Of a stretch of 64,000 nucleotides of DNA, positions 7,935-15,762 are shown piece after piece. The stretch comes from Bacillus zhangzhouensis (GTDB lineage Bacteria > Bacillota > Bacilli > Bacillales > Bacillaceae): positions 2,232,001 through 2,296,000 of the forward strand of contig CP099514.1 of the NCBI GenBank assembly GCA_025809375.1. The letters are read 5' to 3'. Below the pieces are notes generated by a model that did not search any database, was not told the DNA's origin, and saw only the letters and a list, made by a program, of their open reading frames with translations. Made by a program: the position numbers and the translations under genes. Each line of letters opens with the position of its first letter. Position 1 is the first letter of the stretch.

Positions 7935-9224
7935 TTAATTAAGTAGTGCTACTTTGATAATACTGGAGTTATTTATCAATGCATCCTCTAATACATAGAA
8001 TATATCCTCAATCTCAGAATCGGTTTTAATATCTAAAAAGAACTGCGAAGTATATATTAAACCATCTTCTACTCTAGTAATGTTATGATAATCCCAAGTG
8101 ATTTTTGGTAAACCTCTAACGCGTTTACTTGATTGAAAGTATTTTTCTATTGAATTATTCACACGTGCACAGTTTATCTCACCAAAACTTTCAATACGAA
8201 TCCTTAACGTCTGGACTCTAGGTCGATTATTCTCCGTGAGATTTTCAGTTGTCATATCAGTATCCATATAGTAATTTGTGAGTTTAGATCTGTGTGCGAT
8301 TTCATTATGTATATTTTTTATATTATCTGCTAATTCTTCAACTTCGTTAGCTGCACTCTCATTTACAATATCTTCATTTCTATTTATGAATCCTATTGGA
8401 CTAAACATGTAAAGCTTCTTTTTGGTTTCATAGGAAAATTCATTGATTAATTCAATTCGCGGGCCAATAACCTTACCTCCTAACTTATACCACCAGTCTG
8501 ATTTTTGCTCATCAGTAATAAAAATTATATCTCTTTTTTCAACTGCGGCATATTCAATAATCTGCCTCCAAAGGATGTAATCTCCATATCTATTCTGTAT
8601 AATATATTTATTATAATATTTAAAGCTCCCATCCTTAGCTTTATCATCATCATATCCAGGAGGAATCTTTTTAGAAAAACGCTCTTCAGCAGTTTTTTCT
8701 AAGCTTTCAATTTCTTTTGCAGTAAAGGCAAGCCCTACCTTTTCAGAAAATAAATTTGTAACTTTCTCTTTAATAAAATCTTTTTTTAGATAACTGATTT
8801 CATTTTTCAACTGTTTTTCCAAACCCTCAATGTGGTTATCTCTTAATTTTTCTAAATCAGATATAAAATTATCTATATCTTTTCTATGTCTTTTTTTAAA
8901 ATCAGATAAATCCTTCAATAAAATTTTCTCTATTTCTTTCGGAACTTTACTGAAAGATTCAGAAATTTTCGTATGATATTCTTCTTGCTCCAATATTACT
9001 TTTTTTCTGTTAAAGTGATACTCCAATGCAACTTGATGCGGCATCCAAAGTTGATCTTGGTATTTATTAAGCAAATTAAGGATTTGTACTGTAGTATCCT
9101 TAGAATACCTGTATAAATTTAAAAGAACATTTGTATCCAATACAATTATTGAATCCTGCCAAATTCTTTGATCATTTTTTTCAATATAAAATTCCTTGAA
9201 AATCTTTTCCAAAAAAATTCCCAT
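7935..9224 (-). CDS. PIN-like domain protein (PIN_8 type), putative RNase
   Basis: 429 residues. The first 275 form a PIN-like nuclease domain interrupted by a coiled-coil insertion (about residues 75-185). Acidic residues are placed as in PIN RNases: Asp30 in VLDTNVLL, Glu68 in HQVALEYHF, Asp215 in YGDYILW, and Asp238 and Asp243 in FITDEQKSDWW. The C-terminal 150 residues are unrecognised. The ribosome site is poor: AAAGG abuts the ATG. Its place beside a HEPN-like gene in a prophage cargo region suggests a defence or exclusion function, which is inference. Confidence 0.82.
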   Translation of the reverse strand: MGIFLEKIFKEFYIEKNDQRIWQDSIIVLDTNVLLNLYRYSKDTTVQILNLLNKYQDQLWMPHQVALEYHFNRKKVILEQEEYHTKISESFSKVPKEIEKILLKDLSDFKKRHRKDIDNFISDLEKLRDNHIEGLEKQLKNEISYLKKDFIKEKVTNLFSEKVGLAFTAKEIESLEKTAEERFSKKIPPGYDDDKAKDGSFKYYNKYIIQNRYGDYILWRQIIEYAAVEKRDIIFITDEQKSDWWYKLGGKVIGPRIELINEFSYETKKKLYMFSPIGFINRNEDIVNESAANEVEELADNIKNIHNEIAHRSKLTNYYMDTDMTTENLTENNRPRVQTLRIRIESFGEINCARVNNSIEKYFQSSKRVRGLPKITWDYHNITRVEDGLIYTSQFFLDIKTDSEIEDIFYVLEDALINNSSIIKVALLN

Positions 9225-9343
9225 CCTTTAATCTTTTGATATTACCCTATATATCGACCATTTTTTCAAAACATACATGACAGACACTCATAATTTGTAA
9301 ATTAACAATAAGTCGACCTCTCTCAACCTTAATTAAAATCAAA

Positions 9344-9886
9344 CTATAAGCCAAAATCATCCATTGTTCTATCCATCGTGTCTTGTGTGATACCGATATA
9401 TCTCATTGTAATATCTGGGCTTGAGTGATTGAAGATTTCTTGCAGCAAGGCCACATCCTTGAATTTTTTATAATGCCAGTAGCCAAACGTTTTTCGAAGT
9501 GTATGCGTCCCAATACTATCAAGGCCCACATACTCCGCCGCTTCTCTCAAAATATTGTATGCACTGCTGCGGCTGATAGGCTTGTTTAGCCCCTCCCTGC
9601 TTCTAAATACATACTCTTGATCATCACGATCTTTAATATATTGATCTAGTGCTTTCCGAAGCGTCTTGTTTATCTTGATTCTTTTTTCTTTGCCTGTCTT
9701 TTTCTCTCTCAAAGACACATATTGTTTCTTAACATCTTTGACACGTAATTGAAGAAGATCAGATATTCTCAAGCCTAGATTGATTCCGGCCACAAAAAGC
9801 AGCAAGTTTCTTTTGTTCCGCTCTCCAAGATATTTCTTTATATAATGGATCTGATCAAGATCCCTTATCGGCTGAACAAAATTCAT
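9344..9886 (-). CDS. Minimal tyrosine recombinase (catalytic domain only)
   Basis: 180 residues with the tyrosine-recombinase active site: Arg40 (GLRISD), His128-Thr-Leu-Arg131, His154 and nucleophile Tyr163 (MRYIGI). It lacks the separate N-terminal arm- and core-binding domain of full integrases. Its ATG overlaps the ArpU-type gene stop (ATGA), so the two are co-translated. Such short recombinases next to late regulators are common in Bacillus phages. The location 10 kb from the attachment site argues against it being the integrase for gerE. Confidence 0.85.
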   Translation of the reverse strand: MNFVQPIRDLDQIHYIKKYLGERNKRNLLLFVAGINLGLRISDLLQLRVKDVKKQYVSLREKKTGKEKRIKINKTLRKALDQYIKDRDDQEYVFRSREGLNKPISRSSAYNILREAAEYVGLDSIGTHTLRKTFGYWHYKKFKDVALLQEIFNHSSPDITMRYIGITQDTMDRTMDDFGL

Positions 9887-10368
9887 GATTTATCCCCCTG
9901 CTTGTACACTTCTTCTCTCAAAGCAAAGGCCAGTCTATAATACGCTTTATTTTTAACACGATAATAATTCCTTTGACTGAGACCCATCTCCGCGTAAATT
10001 TCGTAATCAAACATTTCTTCATCTTGCATATAGAGCATAACCAAAATGCGGCGCTCTTTTTGCGTAAGACGATTGATACCCTTTTCAATTCGCTTTATAT
10101 ATTTTTCACGCTCAATCTCCCAATCCATCTTTTTAAGAGCTGCTTCTTCGGTGGATGAGTGGAATTGGTTCGAAAAGCTCGGTGGTGTAATCGTATAAGT
10201 TGTTGTGATCTTTGGAAGAAAGTCCTCTGGCGTTTGCAACCTAAGCATTCTATATTTTTTCATCATCTTTTCCATTTTGAATCTTGTTTTTTCCTCGTCG
10301 ATTTGAGGGATATCTAAATTCATTTGATCTGTTTGTTCGTTTGGTTTCTTATCATTTTTATTAGTCAT
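9883..10368 (-). CDS. ArpU-family phage late transcriptional regulator
   Basis: 161 residues from the ATG at 10366-10368, which has GGAGTGA at a spacing of 7. An ATG 27 bases upstream has no ribosome site. The C-terminal third (GINRLTQKERRILVMLYM through LSQRNYYRVKNKAYYRLAFALREE) resembles sigma-70 region 4, as in ArpU/RinA-type activators of late phage operons. It lies upstream of the packaging genes with the accessory island in between, the normal place for a switch to late transcription. Confidence 0.8.
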   Translation of the reverse strand: MTNKNDKKPNEQTDQMNLDIPQIDEEKTRFKMEKMMKKYRMLRLQTPEDFLPKITTTYTITPPSFSNQFHSSTEEAALKKMDWEIEREKYIKRIEKGINRLTQKERRILVMLYMQDEEMFDYEIYAEMGLSQRNYYRVKNKAYYRLAFALREEVYKQGDKS

Positions 10369-10417
10369 CCCAATCACTCCTTTTATTTTCGGCATATCGC
10401 CCCGCCTTTGGCTCTTT

Positions 10418-10480
10418 TTAACCGCTACATGTATTGCCCCTCTGTGTGTTCATTTTGGGCTTTTCCTTCTTCATCTTCAT
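10418..10480 (-). CDS. Tiny basic leader ORF before the late regulator
   Basis: 20 codons (MKMKKEKPKMNTQRGNTCSG), Lys-rich. GGAGG abuts the first ATG and stands 6 bases before the second ATG at 10472-10474, which may be the true start. It could be a leader peptide for the ArpU-type gene. Evidence is limited to the ribosome site and position. Confidence 0.35.
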   Translation of the reverse strand: MKMKKEKPKMNTQRGNTCSG

Positions 10481-10494
10481 CCTCCGTTCAGACA

Positions 10495-10546
10495 AATAAA
10501 AAACGGACACCGACCAGCACCCATAAAAGGTGTTGATCAGTGTCCG
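10495..10546 (-). terminator. Strong terminator after the HicAB operon
   Basis: A long stem (CGGACACTGATCAACACC with GGGTGCTGGTCGGTGTCCG, few mismatches) and a 6-base loop, followed by TTTTTTATTT on the minus strand. It ends the three-gene HicA/HicB transcript and insulates the late regulator. Confidence 0.85.
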
Positions 10547-10608
10547 CAGGCTCTCCGTTTTGGACTATATACTCATTTTTTAATTATTTGTTATGTTGTT
10601 TAATTTTT

Positions 10609-11208
10609 TTATAAATTACTTTGTATATCTTCTAATAATTCAACTAAATAATCAATTTTCTCTTCTATCAATTCTTTTTCACCTTGAGAATATTTAAGTT
10701 CCTCTTCTTTAACTACTTCTATAATATCTGTAGCAAATTTAATAACTTCCAAAGTTTCGTTCCTAGTAATTATTTTATCTCCATTTAAAAGTCTTATTTT
10801 AGTTTCGAATAAGGTATTTCCATCTAAAGTAACAACACTGTTTGTAACTTTATCTAGTTCTAGTTCGTTTTTAATCAAACGAACTTCTTTTTCGAACTTC
10901 CCACCATATTTAGCCTTTATAAATTTTAATTTTCTCAGCATAAAAGGATTAATAGTTTTTATATCATTATCTTCAGCATGAGATATCAATACTTTTTCTA
11001 AATCTTCAGAAACTAATGTAACACTAATTATTTTTGTTAAAGGTACACCTCCTAAGTTTCCCAAAGATTGTACAAAGTTACCAACATCAAAGTCAGCTAA
11101 TACATATTCTAAAACCTCATCAAGTTCCTGGAAAAGATCATTCAAATCAAAATTTTCTTGAATAACTTTGATTTCCTCAATTAAATTTTTTTCAAAATCT
11201 CTATTCAT
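10609..11208 (-). CDS. Hypothetical protein, third gene of the HicAB operon
   Basis: 199 residues, acidic, no recognised family. N- and C-terminal thirds are helical (EEIKVIQENFDLNDLFQELDEVLEYV; EEKIDYLVELLEDIQ). An AGAGGTG ribosome site precedes the ATG. It follows the HicB-like gene by 17 bases and ends at a strong terminator, so it belongs to the same transcript. It may be an accessory of the toxin-antitoxin pair or an unrelated passenger. Confidence 0.55.
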   Translation of the reverse strand: MNRDFEKNLIEEIKVIQENFDLNDLFQELDEVLEYVLADFDVGNFVQSLGNLGGVPLTKIISVTLVSEDLEKVLISHAEDNDIKTINPFMLRKLKFIKAKYGGKFEKEVRLIKNELELDKVTNSVVTLDGNTLFETKIRLLNGDKIITRNETLEVIKFATDIIEVVKEEELKYSQGEKELIEEKIDYLVELLEDIQSNL

Positions 11209-11225
11209 TAATTAACACCTCTAAT

Positions 11226-11918
11226 TTAATGACTATTTAAATAATCTTTCGGAAGAATTTCATTTAGAATGTCCATGTCAACATACTTTTCTTTATTTCT
11301 CTTTGTAGAATCTTTAAACTTAAATATATTTTTGAGATCGAAATCAAAATAATTTTCTTCAGATTTTTTCTTTATTTGATTAATTTTTAAAAAGCTTTCA
11401 ATTTTTCTATCCATCTTTTCTAATTTTTCATTTATTAATTCGTTAAAATTAACTTCCTCAACATTTCCTAACCCTTTAGTTATTAAAAAAATCAGTTCTT
11501 GATTCATACTAATATTATCTGACTTAGCTTTTTTAGCTACCAATGCATGCAATTGACTCGGAATTCTAAGTGATATTTTCCCTGAATATAATCGTTCTTC
11601 TGGTAAACGTTTTTCTGGTAAGGGTATATCTAAACCCAACTCTAATCTAGAATACATCCAAGAGTATTTAACATCTTTTAAATTTTCTCTAGCTTCATCC
11701 TCTGTCTCGCCCTCAGCCCTGCATCCAGGAAGATCTGGATGTTCAGCAATCCAAATTTGATCTTCACCATTTTCATAAGTCAATGTACCGTATTGTATTT
11801 CAAGAAATTGTTCTAACTCATCATTTTTTACTTTTTCATCGATTTCATGGTCATACTCTAAATCCTGATCAAATAAGTTGACGTCAACATTTTCTAAGTT
11901 GTATTTTTCTTCACTCAT
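11226..11918 (-). CDS. hicB: HicB-family antitoxin with ribbon-helix-helix domain
   Basis: 230 residues. The middle (about residues 40-105) is the HicB fold with WIAEHPDLPGCRAEGETEDEARENLKD. It is followed by a ribbon-helix-helix DNA-binding segment, YSGKISLRIPSQLHALVAKKAKSDNISMNQELI (about 112-146). It is longer than most HicB antitoxins because of an acidic N-terminal extension and a charged C-terminal tail. It should neutralise HicA and bind the operon's operator. GAGAGGATGA precedes the ATG. The gene lies 17 bases after hicA. Confidence 0.85.
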   Translation of the reverse strand: MSEEKYNLENVDVNLFDQDLEYDHEIDEKVKNDELEQFLEIQYGTLTYENGEDQIWIAEHPDLPGCRAEGETEDEARENLKDVKYSWMYSRLELGLDIPLPEKRLPEERLYSGKISLRIPSQLHALVAKKAKSDNISMNQELIFLITKGLGNVEEVNFNELINEKLEKMDRKIESFLKINQIKKKSEENYFDFDLKNIFKFKDSTKRNKEKYVDMDILNEILPKDYLNSH

Positions 11919-11934
11919 TTAAAATCATCCTCTC

Positions 11935-12189
11935 TTACTTTACTATACCTAGAAGTGTAATCAATTCAATAATCGCATTGATTTGGTATTTTCTAACACT
12001 CTTTTTATCATCAACCAAGACAATCGGATTGTTGGGATAGCTTTCGTGAGTAAATACACGATGGCTTCCTTTCCCCTTAACAACAGTGCATTTAATAGAC
12101 TTTAAAAATCGTGCAACTTCATCGTATCGTAAATCCTTTGGAGAGGGTTTTTTTAGTAATCTATCCAAAAACTTTTGAACTTTAGTCAA
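11935..12189 (-). CDS. hicA: HicA-family mRNA interferase toxin
   Basis: HicA toxins are small dsRBD-fold RNases. Here the catalytic His sits in KGKGSHRVFTHES, with the family's following strand and PIVLVDDKK segment. I place the start at TTG 12187-12189 with GAGGTG 7 bases upstream, giving 84 residues, the family's usual size. An ATG at 12202-12204 is an alternative. A GTG at 12250-12252 would lie inside the promoter and cannot be used from it. The toxin-first order matches classical hicAB. Confidence 0.82.
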   Translation of the reverse strand: MTKVQKFLDRLLKKPSPKDLRYDEVARFLKSIKCTVVKGKGSHRVFTHESYPNNPIVLVDDKKSVRKYQINAIIELITLLGIVK

Positions 12190-12230
12190 ATTTTTGCACC
12201 TCATTACCATGTCGCTATATATATATGATA

Positions 12231-12259
12231 ATGATATTGAATTTGATACCACAAGTCAA
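12231..12259 (-). promoter_or_regulatory. hicAB promoter
   Basis: TTGACT at 12254-12259, a 17-base spacer and TATCAT at 12231-12236 on the minus strand, with transcription expected from about 12224. An imperfect palindrome TGATATtatataCGATATCA just upstream (about 12275-12294) and a nearby ATGATATTGAA half-site are candidate HicB operators. Confidence 0.65.
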
Positions 12260-12299
12260 TAAATCGATCTTTAGTGATATTATATACGATATCATTATT

Positions 12300-12377
12300 T
12301 TATATACTCCATTTTTCTTCTTTTATAAATTCAACCGCTTCCCTAAGCGTTTCAAATTCCTTTAACACATCACTCAT
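12300..12377 (-). CDS. Tiny ORF upstream of hicA
   Basis: 25 codons (MSDVLKEFETLREAVEFIKE followed by EKWSI) with a good AGGAGG site 8 bases before the ATG. It is amphipathic and helical. It follows the methyltransferase gene in the early operon. Real expression is plausible from the ribosome site, but no homology is recognised. Confidence 0.4.
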   Translation of the reverse strand: MSDVLKEFETLREAVEFIKEEKWSI

Positions 12378-12396
12378 ATCGTTTCCTCCTAAGCCG

Positions 12397-13151
12397 CTAG
12401 GCTCTATTTGATATATCAACAATCGCTTTAAAAATTGGGTAAATTTGTTGTGGTACAACAGCGTTTCCTGAAGCTATACTTCTGTCCACCCGATTGGGAA
12501 ACCCATCATCCACTCCAATAGCTGGGGATTGATGTATTTGCCAATAAGATGGGGAAACCGTTGGCCTAATCCCCCCGGCAAGATCACCCCGTGTGTTCCT
12601 TTTACTTCCGAAGGAGCTAACGGCCTGATGGGCTTGTGATTTTGACTCGCGGCCGGAGTGGGCAACAACAAATGTCCTGTATCTTTGATGTGGTGCACCG
12701 ACACCGACAGCCGGTAATACGAATACCCTTTTTTGGTAGTCTTCACTTTCCAAGTCGGACAGCACTCTGTCCAAGCCCATTGTGACGTGTCCAGCAACGT
12801 TTTCTCCAACAACCCAATCGGGTCGTAATTCTTTTGTGAGCCGGAACATTTCGGGCCAAAGCCATCTATCGTCTTGGTCTCCTTTTCTTTTCCCGATAAC
12901 ACTTTCTCCTTGGCAAGGGTATCCACCTGAAAGAATTCCATTGTTTCATTAGGTTCGATAACTCCTTTTTCTTCTAAAATTCGTCTGTTCAAAGAACGTG
13001 CATCATCAAAGATGGGAACGCCCGGGAAATTCTTTCTTAAGACCCGCTGACAAAATTCGTTCTGTTCACAGAAGGCGACAGTTTCAATCCCTGCCCATTC
13101 TGCAGCGAGTGCAATTCCTCCTAACCCTGCAAATAGTTCAATTTTCTTCAT
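12397..13151 (-). pseudogene. C5-cytosine DNA methyltransferase, frameshifted
   Basis: The N-terminal part in one frame shows motif I, MKKIELFAGLGGIALAAEWAG. The catalytic PCQ loop (GGYPCQGES), ENV motif (VVGENVAGH), QRYRTF motif and C-terminal GNAVVPQQIYPIFKAI are in another frame. The frames must join near 12935-12950, where the downstream frame has an upstream stop and reads ILSGGYPCQ. A one-base loss around the AATGG there explains it. By chance the first frame stays open to 12474. As written, no active enzyme is encoded unless the ribosome shifts or the base is a sequencing error. Confidence 0.85.
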
Positions 13152-13396
13152 TGCATCAACCCAGCAATCGTTACAATTCCCATGAAAGCTAGTAGTGTGA
13201 AGATAACAGGTCCGTTTGATTCACGCTTCGCCATGACGACATTGCCCTCGATGACCAAGTCAGGGCAACTATCAGCAAGCACCGGTACGAAAAATTTCGG
13301 CACGCCTAAATATGCAGCTGCATCATCAATCGTCATTGCTTGGTTTTTGCAGGCTTTGACTGCCTGCGAAAGCTCGACATGTTTAGGTAAATTCAT
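13148..13396 (-). CDS. Small phage protein with C-terminal membrane helix
   Basis: 82 residues. The N-terminal 60 look like a small helical DNA-binding-type domain (MTIDDAAAYLGVPKFFVPVLADSCPDLV), and the last 20 residues form a hydrophobic helix. The family is not recognised. The stop overlaps the methyltransferase start (ATGA), and a GGAGG-type site precedes the ATG. Confidence 0.6.
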   Translation of the reverse strand: MNLPKHVELSQAVKACKNQAMTIDDAAAYLGVPKFFVPVLADSCPDLVIEGNVVMAKRESNGPVIFTLLAFMGIVTIAGLMQ

Positions 13397-13429
13397 GATA
13401 TTTCCTCCCCCGCAGGGGATAAACCCCTG

Positions 13430-13639
13430 CTATCGTTTAGTTTTATAACTGAAATCAAATCTAACTCGATCAAAACTCCCTTTAATCGTCTCAATGATTG
13501 TGTGACCATGTTCGGGAGCCTCTATGTAATGCGCTGTGTTGTTTATCCCGTCCAGCACGATCACTTGTACTTTTCCTTGTTCAACTAATGTTGTGAAAGG
13601 CTCGTTTTTTGTTAATGAGACAGTCTGTGGTCTATTCAC
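13430..13639 (-). CDS. XtrA/YqaO-like phage protein
   Basis: 69 residues with the core VQVIVLDGINNTAHYIEAPEHGHTIIETIKGSFDRVRF, which matches the XtrA (PBSX) / YqaO (skin element) family of small early phage proteins of unknown function. The GTG at 13637-13639 is preferred because GGAGTG lies 8 bases upstream. The GTG nine bases earlier overlaps that site. Confidence 0.72.
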   Translation of the reverse strand: MNRPQTVSLTKNEPFTTLVEQGKVQVIVLDGINNTAHYIEAPEHGHTIIETIKGSFDRVRFDFSYKTKR

Positions 13640-13709
13640 AATCTTCACTCCAATGTGATATAATTAAGGTTCCTAAGTTTAATTACTCACATTGAACTGA
13701 TGTGAATTC

Positions 13710-13883
13710 TTACCGCTGAGACTCGACGGGTTGATCTGTGCGCTTCCAACGCCAGTCTATACGTCTGAGTCTTTTTTTATATGGTTTTGGTGGATGTTGC
13801 TGCCTATAAGCTTCTAGTTCTTCCTCTGACATAACCCACTCTTTCACAGGGCCTGCTTTGTATGGATTCGTTACTGTTTCCAA
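13710..13883 (-). CDS. Hypothetical small phage protein
   Basis: About 57 residues, Pro/Lys/Arg-rich (HPPKPYKKRLRRIDWRWKR), probably nucleic-acid binding. The TTG at 13881-13883 is chosen as start because GAGGAGGTG sits 6 bases upstream. A GTG nine bases earlier is inside that site. It is part of the early operon. Confidence 0.5.
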   Translation of the reverse strand: METVTNPYKAGPVKEWVMSEEELEAYRQQHPPKPYKKRLRRIDWRWKRTDQPVESQR

Positions 13884-13898
13884 TATAACCACCTCCTC

Positions 13899-14033
13899 TT
13901 AATCGTCACGCTGCGGCACGTTGAGATTATAGATTCTTTCGAGTTCTTCGTCTGATAGTTTTTCGCAATATTCGCGACCAACATTAGTGAGGCTCAACCA
14001 CTCGATCATTAACGCTCTATCTTCACTGGTCAT
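13899..14033 (-). CDS. BH0509-like small phage protein
   Basis: 44 residues (MTSEDRALMIEWLSL..., then EKLSDEELERIYN). Short proteins with this LSDEEL pattern, the BH0509 type, are frequent in Bacillus prophages and have no known function. GGGGAGG lies 9 bases before the ATG, and the ATG overlaps the previous gene's stop by one base. Confidence 0.55.
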   Translation of the reverse strand: MTSEDRALMIEWLSLTNVGREYCEKLSDEELERIYNLNVPQRDD

Positions 14034-14173
14034 CACTTGATGCCTCCCCTCTGTTTAAGGTGGCGCACGGCTGCTGTCTTTAGCTGTTTCGGACAATCTT
14101 CATATCTCGCAATGACTTCGAGTTGTCTTGTCGTTGCTTTCTCAAATGGCAACAAGGTGCTCTTTTTCTTCAT
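14033..14173 (-). CDS. Hypothetical small basic phage protein
   Basis: 46 residues, basic (MKKKSTLLPFEKATTRQLEV... VRHLKQRGGIK). It starts inside the 3' end of the 175-residue gene (32-base overlap) and its stop overlaps the next start. The tight packing and an AAGGGGG ribosome site support it. The family is unknown. Confidence 0.5.
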   Translation of the reverse strand: MKKKSTLLPFEKATTRQLEVIARYEDCPKQLKTAAVRHLKQRGGIK

Positions 14174-14669
14174 GCTTGTCCCCCTTTCCTAAGACACCGC
14201 CTTTACGTGGTTGAATCTTTCCCAGCTCTGCTTGATCAAGTATCAGCAGCAGAATTTCAACGACATTGCGGGCCAAACGGCTTGCAATGTGTCTGATAGG
14301 CTCATGGTCCTGCCACATTCGTCTAAATAAAATGATGTCTTTTTCATCCCATATGAAATCGCTGTGCGGACAAGCGTAGTAAACCGGTTGTTGTTCGAAC
14401 AGCCTGCGTAAATCTCTTTTTTTGTAGCTCATTGCGCTTTTTTTGATATATATAGGCTCGTTTGCGCCGACACCGTTCGGACGCTCTTTGATCTTTCCTC
14501 GTTTGCTGAAATCAATCATCAAAAGCAAAACTTCTTCTGACGGTCGGTTAAATAACTCCGCCATCTCTTCGATTGACCTGCCTTCGTACCAGTAATCCAA
14601 AAATCGCTTGAGGCCAACAATCGTCCATTCGAAATTGAAATTTTCTAAAATGATTCTAATAGTGCTCAC
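14142..14669 (-). CDS. Phage helix-turn-helix protein of unknown role
   Basis: 175 residues containing two similar helical segments with HTH character: GRSIEEMAELFNRPSEEVLLLMIDFSKRGKI and HEPIRHIASRLARNVVEILLLILDQAELGKI. This looks like an internal duplication of about 85 residues. The GTG start overlaps the preceding stop (GTGA). It sits between the DUF6906-like gene and small early genes. A DNA-binding role in early regulation is inferred. Confidence 0.65.
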   Translation of the reverse strand: MSTIRIILENFNFEWTIVGLKRFLDYWYEGRSIEEMAELFNRPSEEVLLLMIDFSKRGKIKERPNGVGANEPIYIKKSAMSYKKRDLRRLFEQQPVYYACPHSDFIWDEKDIILFRRMWQDHEPIRHIASRLARNVVEILLLILDQAELGKIQPRKGGVLGKGDKHEEKEHLVAI

Positions 14670-14821
14670 TTTGCAATTTCCTTTCTGCGACCGACCTCTT
14701 TATGTACAACGTGCACAGATGTCGTCAAATTCTTTTCTACGAACCAATAAAGTGGGTTCAACCCATTTATTACTAGAATCTTCCTTTCAGCTCTTGTGGG
14801 CTTTCTACCGCCTTTTTTCAT
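14666..14821 (-). CDS. DUF6906-like small phage protein
   Basis: 51 residues opening MKKGGRKPTRAERKILVINGLNP and containing a Trp-Phe-Val core, the pattern of small DUF6906-type proteins in Bacillus phages. The ribosome site AAGGAGG is strong. The function is unknown. Confidence 0.55.
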   Translation of the reverse strand: MKKGGRKPTRAERKILVINGLNPLYWFVEKNLTTSVHVVHKEVGRRKEIAK

Positions 14822-14898
14822 GTTCGTTCCTCCTTGTGTTTTTCAGTCACTCAGACTTGCTTGCAGGTGTTCTATTAAACTATCAACCTTTACACTTC

Positions 14899-15762
14899 CT
14901 AGAATGGTAATTCCATCTCGCGTTTGTCTGATGTCTCTTTGAAAACAATGTATTGTTGTTTTTGCATTATCCGTGATACTAGCTTGCTGTCATACATTTG
15001 ATAAAGCTTTTCGCTAGTGAGGTTTGTTGTATAGATCGTCACTTTATCTTGCCGAGCAGATGTTACTTTGTAGATGAGACGATGAATGAAATCGCTGGCT
15101 TTACTATCCGAATGTTCTGACCCTGTTTCTGCACCGATGTCATCTATTACGAGATAATCAGCTTCACCCATCAACTGAGTCACATATGCTTCTGTGTACT
15201 TGCTCTCTTTGTTGCTGAATGAATCTTTAATTGCCGTAGCAGCATCTTCCATATTGATAAACAAACAGGATCTACCTTTGTCTTTAGGGTTGTCGGGATC
15301 AGGAGGCATATTAAGCTCTCTAAGTGCTGCATATGCAAGGTGACTCTTTCCCACTCCCGGATGGCCCTGCAGAAATATGTTGAACACTTCACCTTGTTGC
15401 AAGTGTTTAACAAGATCCATCATTCGTTTTTTATTCTTGGTCTCTTCTGGCTCAGATACATCGTAATTATCAAACGTTGCTCGTGAGACAGTTCGATCCC
15501 TGAACATGCTGCGTTTTTCCAACGTGTTATATTTTTTCTGCCGCTGGCTATATTCAATTTGACTTTCTAAGTCTTTTTGCAACTTCTTTGACTCTTCTTC
15601 CAGTTCACATCGAGGGCAAATAACTTTCCCATTCATCACCATCATTCGGACAGGCTTTACAACATCTTCACTGCCACGAGTGTATGTATGCTTATTACAA
15701 TAATCAGAATGGAAGGTCATTTTGTCGGTTACTTCGGCTGCCACCGCCTTTATGCTGTGCAC
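14899..15762 (-). CDS. DnaC/DnaI-type helicase loader ATPase
   Basis: 287 residues. An N-terminal Cys/His region (YCNKH, later CPRC) probably binds zinc. The AAA+ domain has Walker A GHPGVGKS at 133-140 and Walker B YLVIDDIG around 203-210. It would load the host replicative helicase at the phage origin, as YqaM of the skin element is thought to do. The start is GTG 15760-15762 with GAGGTGAT upstream. It overlaps the initiator gene by 59 bases, so the two are coupled. Confidence 0.9.
   Translation of the reverse strand: MHSIKAVAAEVTDKMTFHSDYCNKHTYTRGSEDVVKPVRMMVMNGKVICPRCELEEESKKLQKDLESQIEYSQRQKKYNTLEKRSMFRDRTVSRATFDNYDVSEPEETKNKKRMMDLVKHLQQGEVFNIFLQGHPGVGKSHLAYAALRELNMPPDPDNPKDKGRSCLFINMEDAATAIKDSFSNKESKYTEAYVTQLMGEADYLVIDDIGAETGSEHSDSKASDFIHRLIYKVTSARQDKVTIYTTNLTSEKLYQMYDSKLVSRIMQKQQYIVFKETSDKREMELPF

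Noticed and set aside
9344-9886. The prophage integrase
   Set aside because: It lacks the DNA-binding domains of integrases, is not next to the attachment site and is co-translated with the late regulator.
12474-12935. Continuation of the first methyltransferase frame as a distinct C-terminal domain
   Set aside because: All conserved methyltransferase motifs of this stretch are in the other frame; this frame is open by chance.
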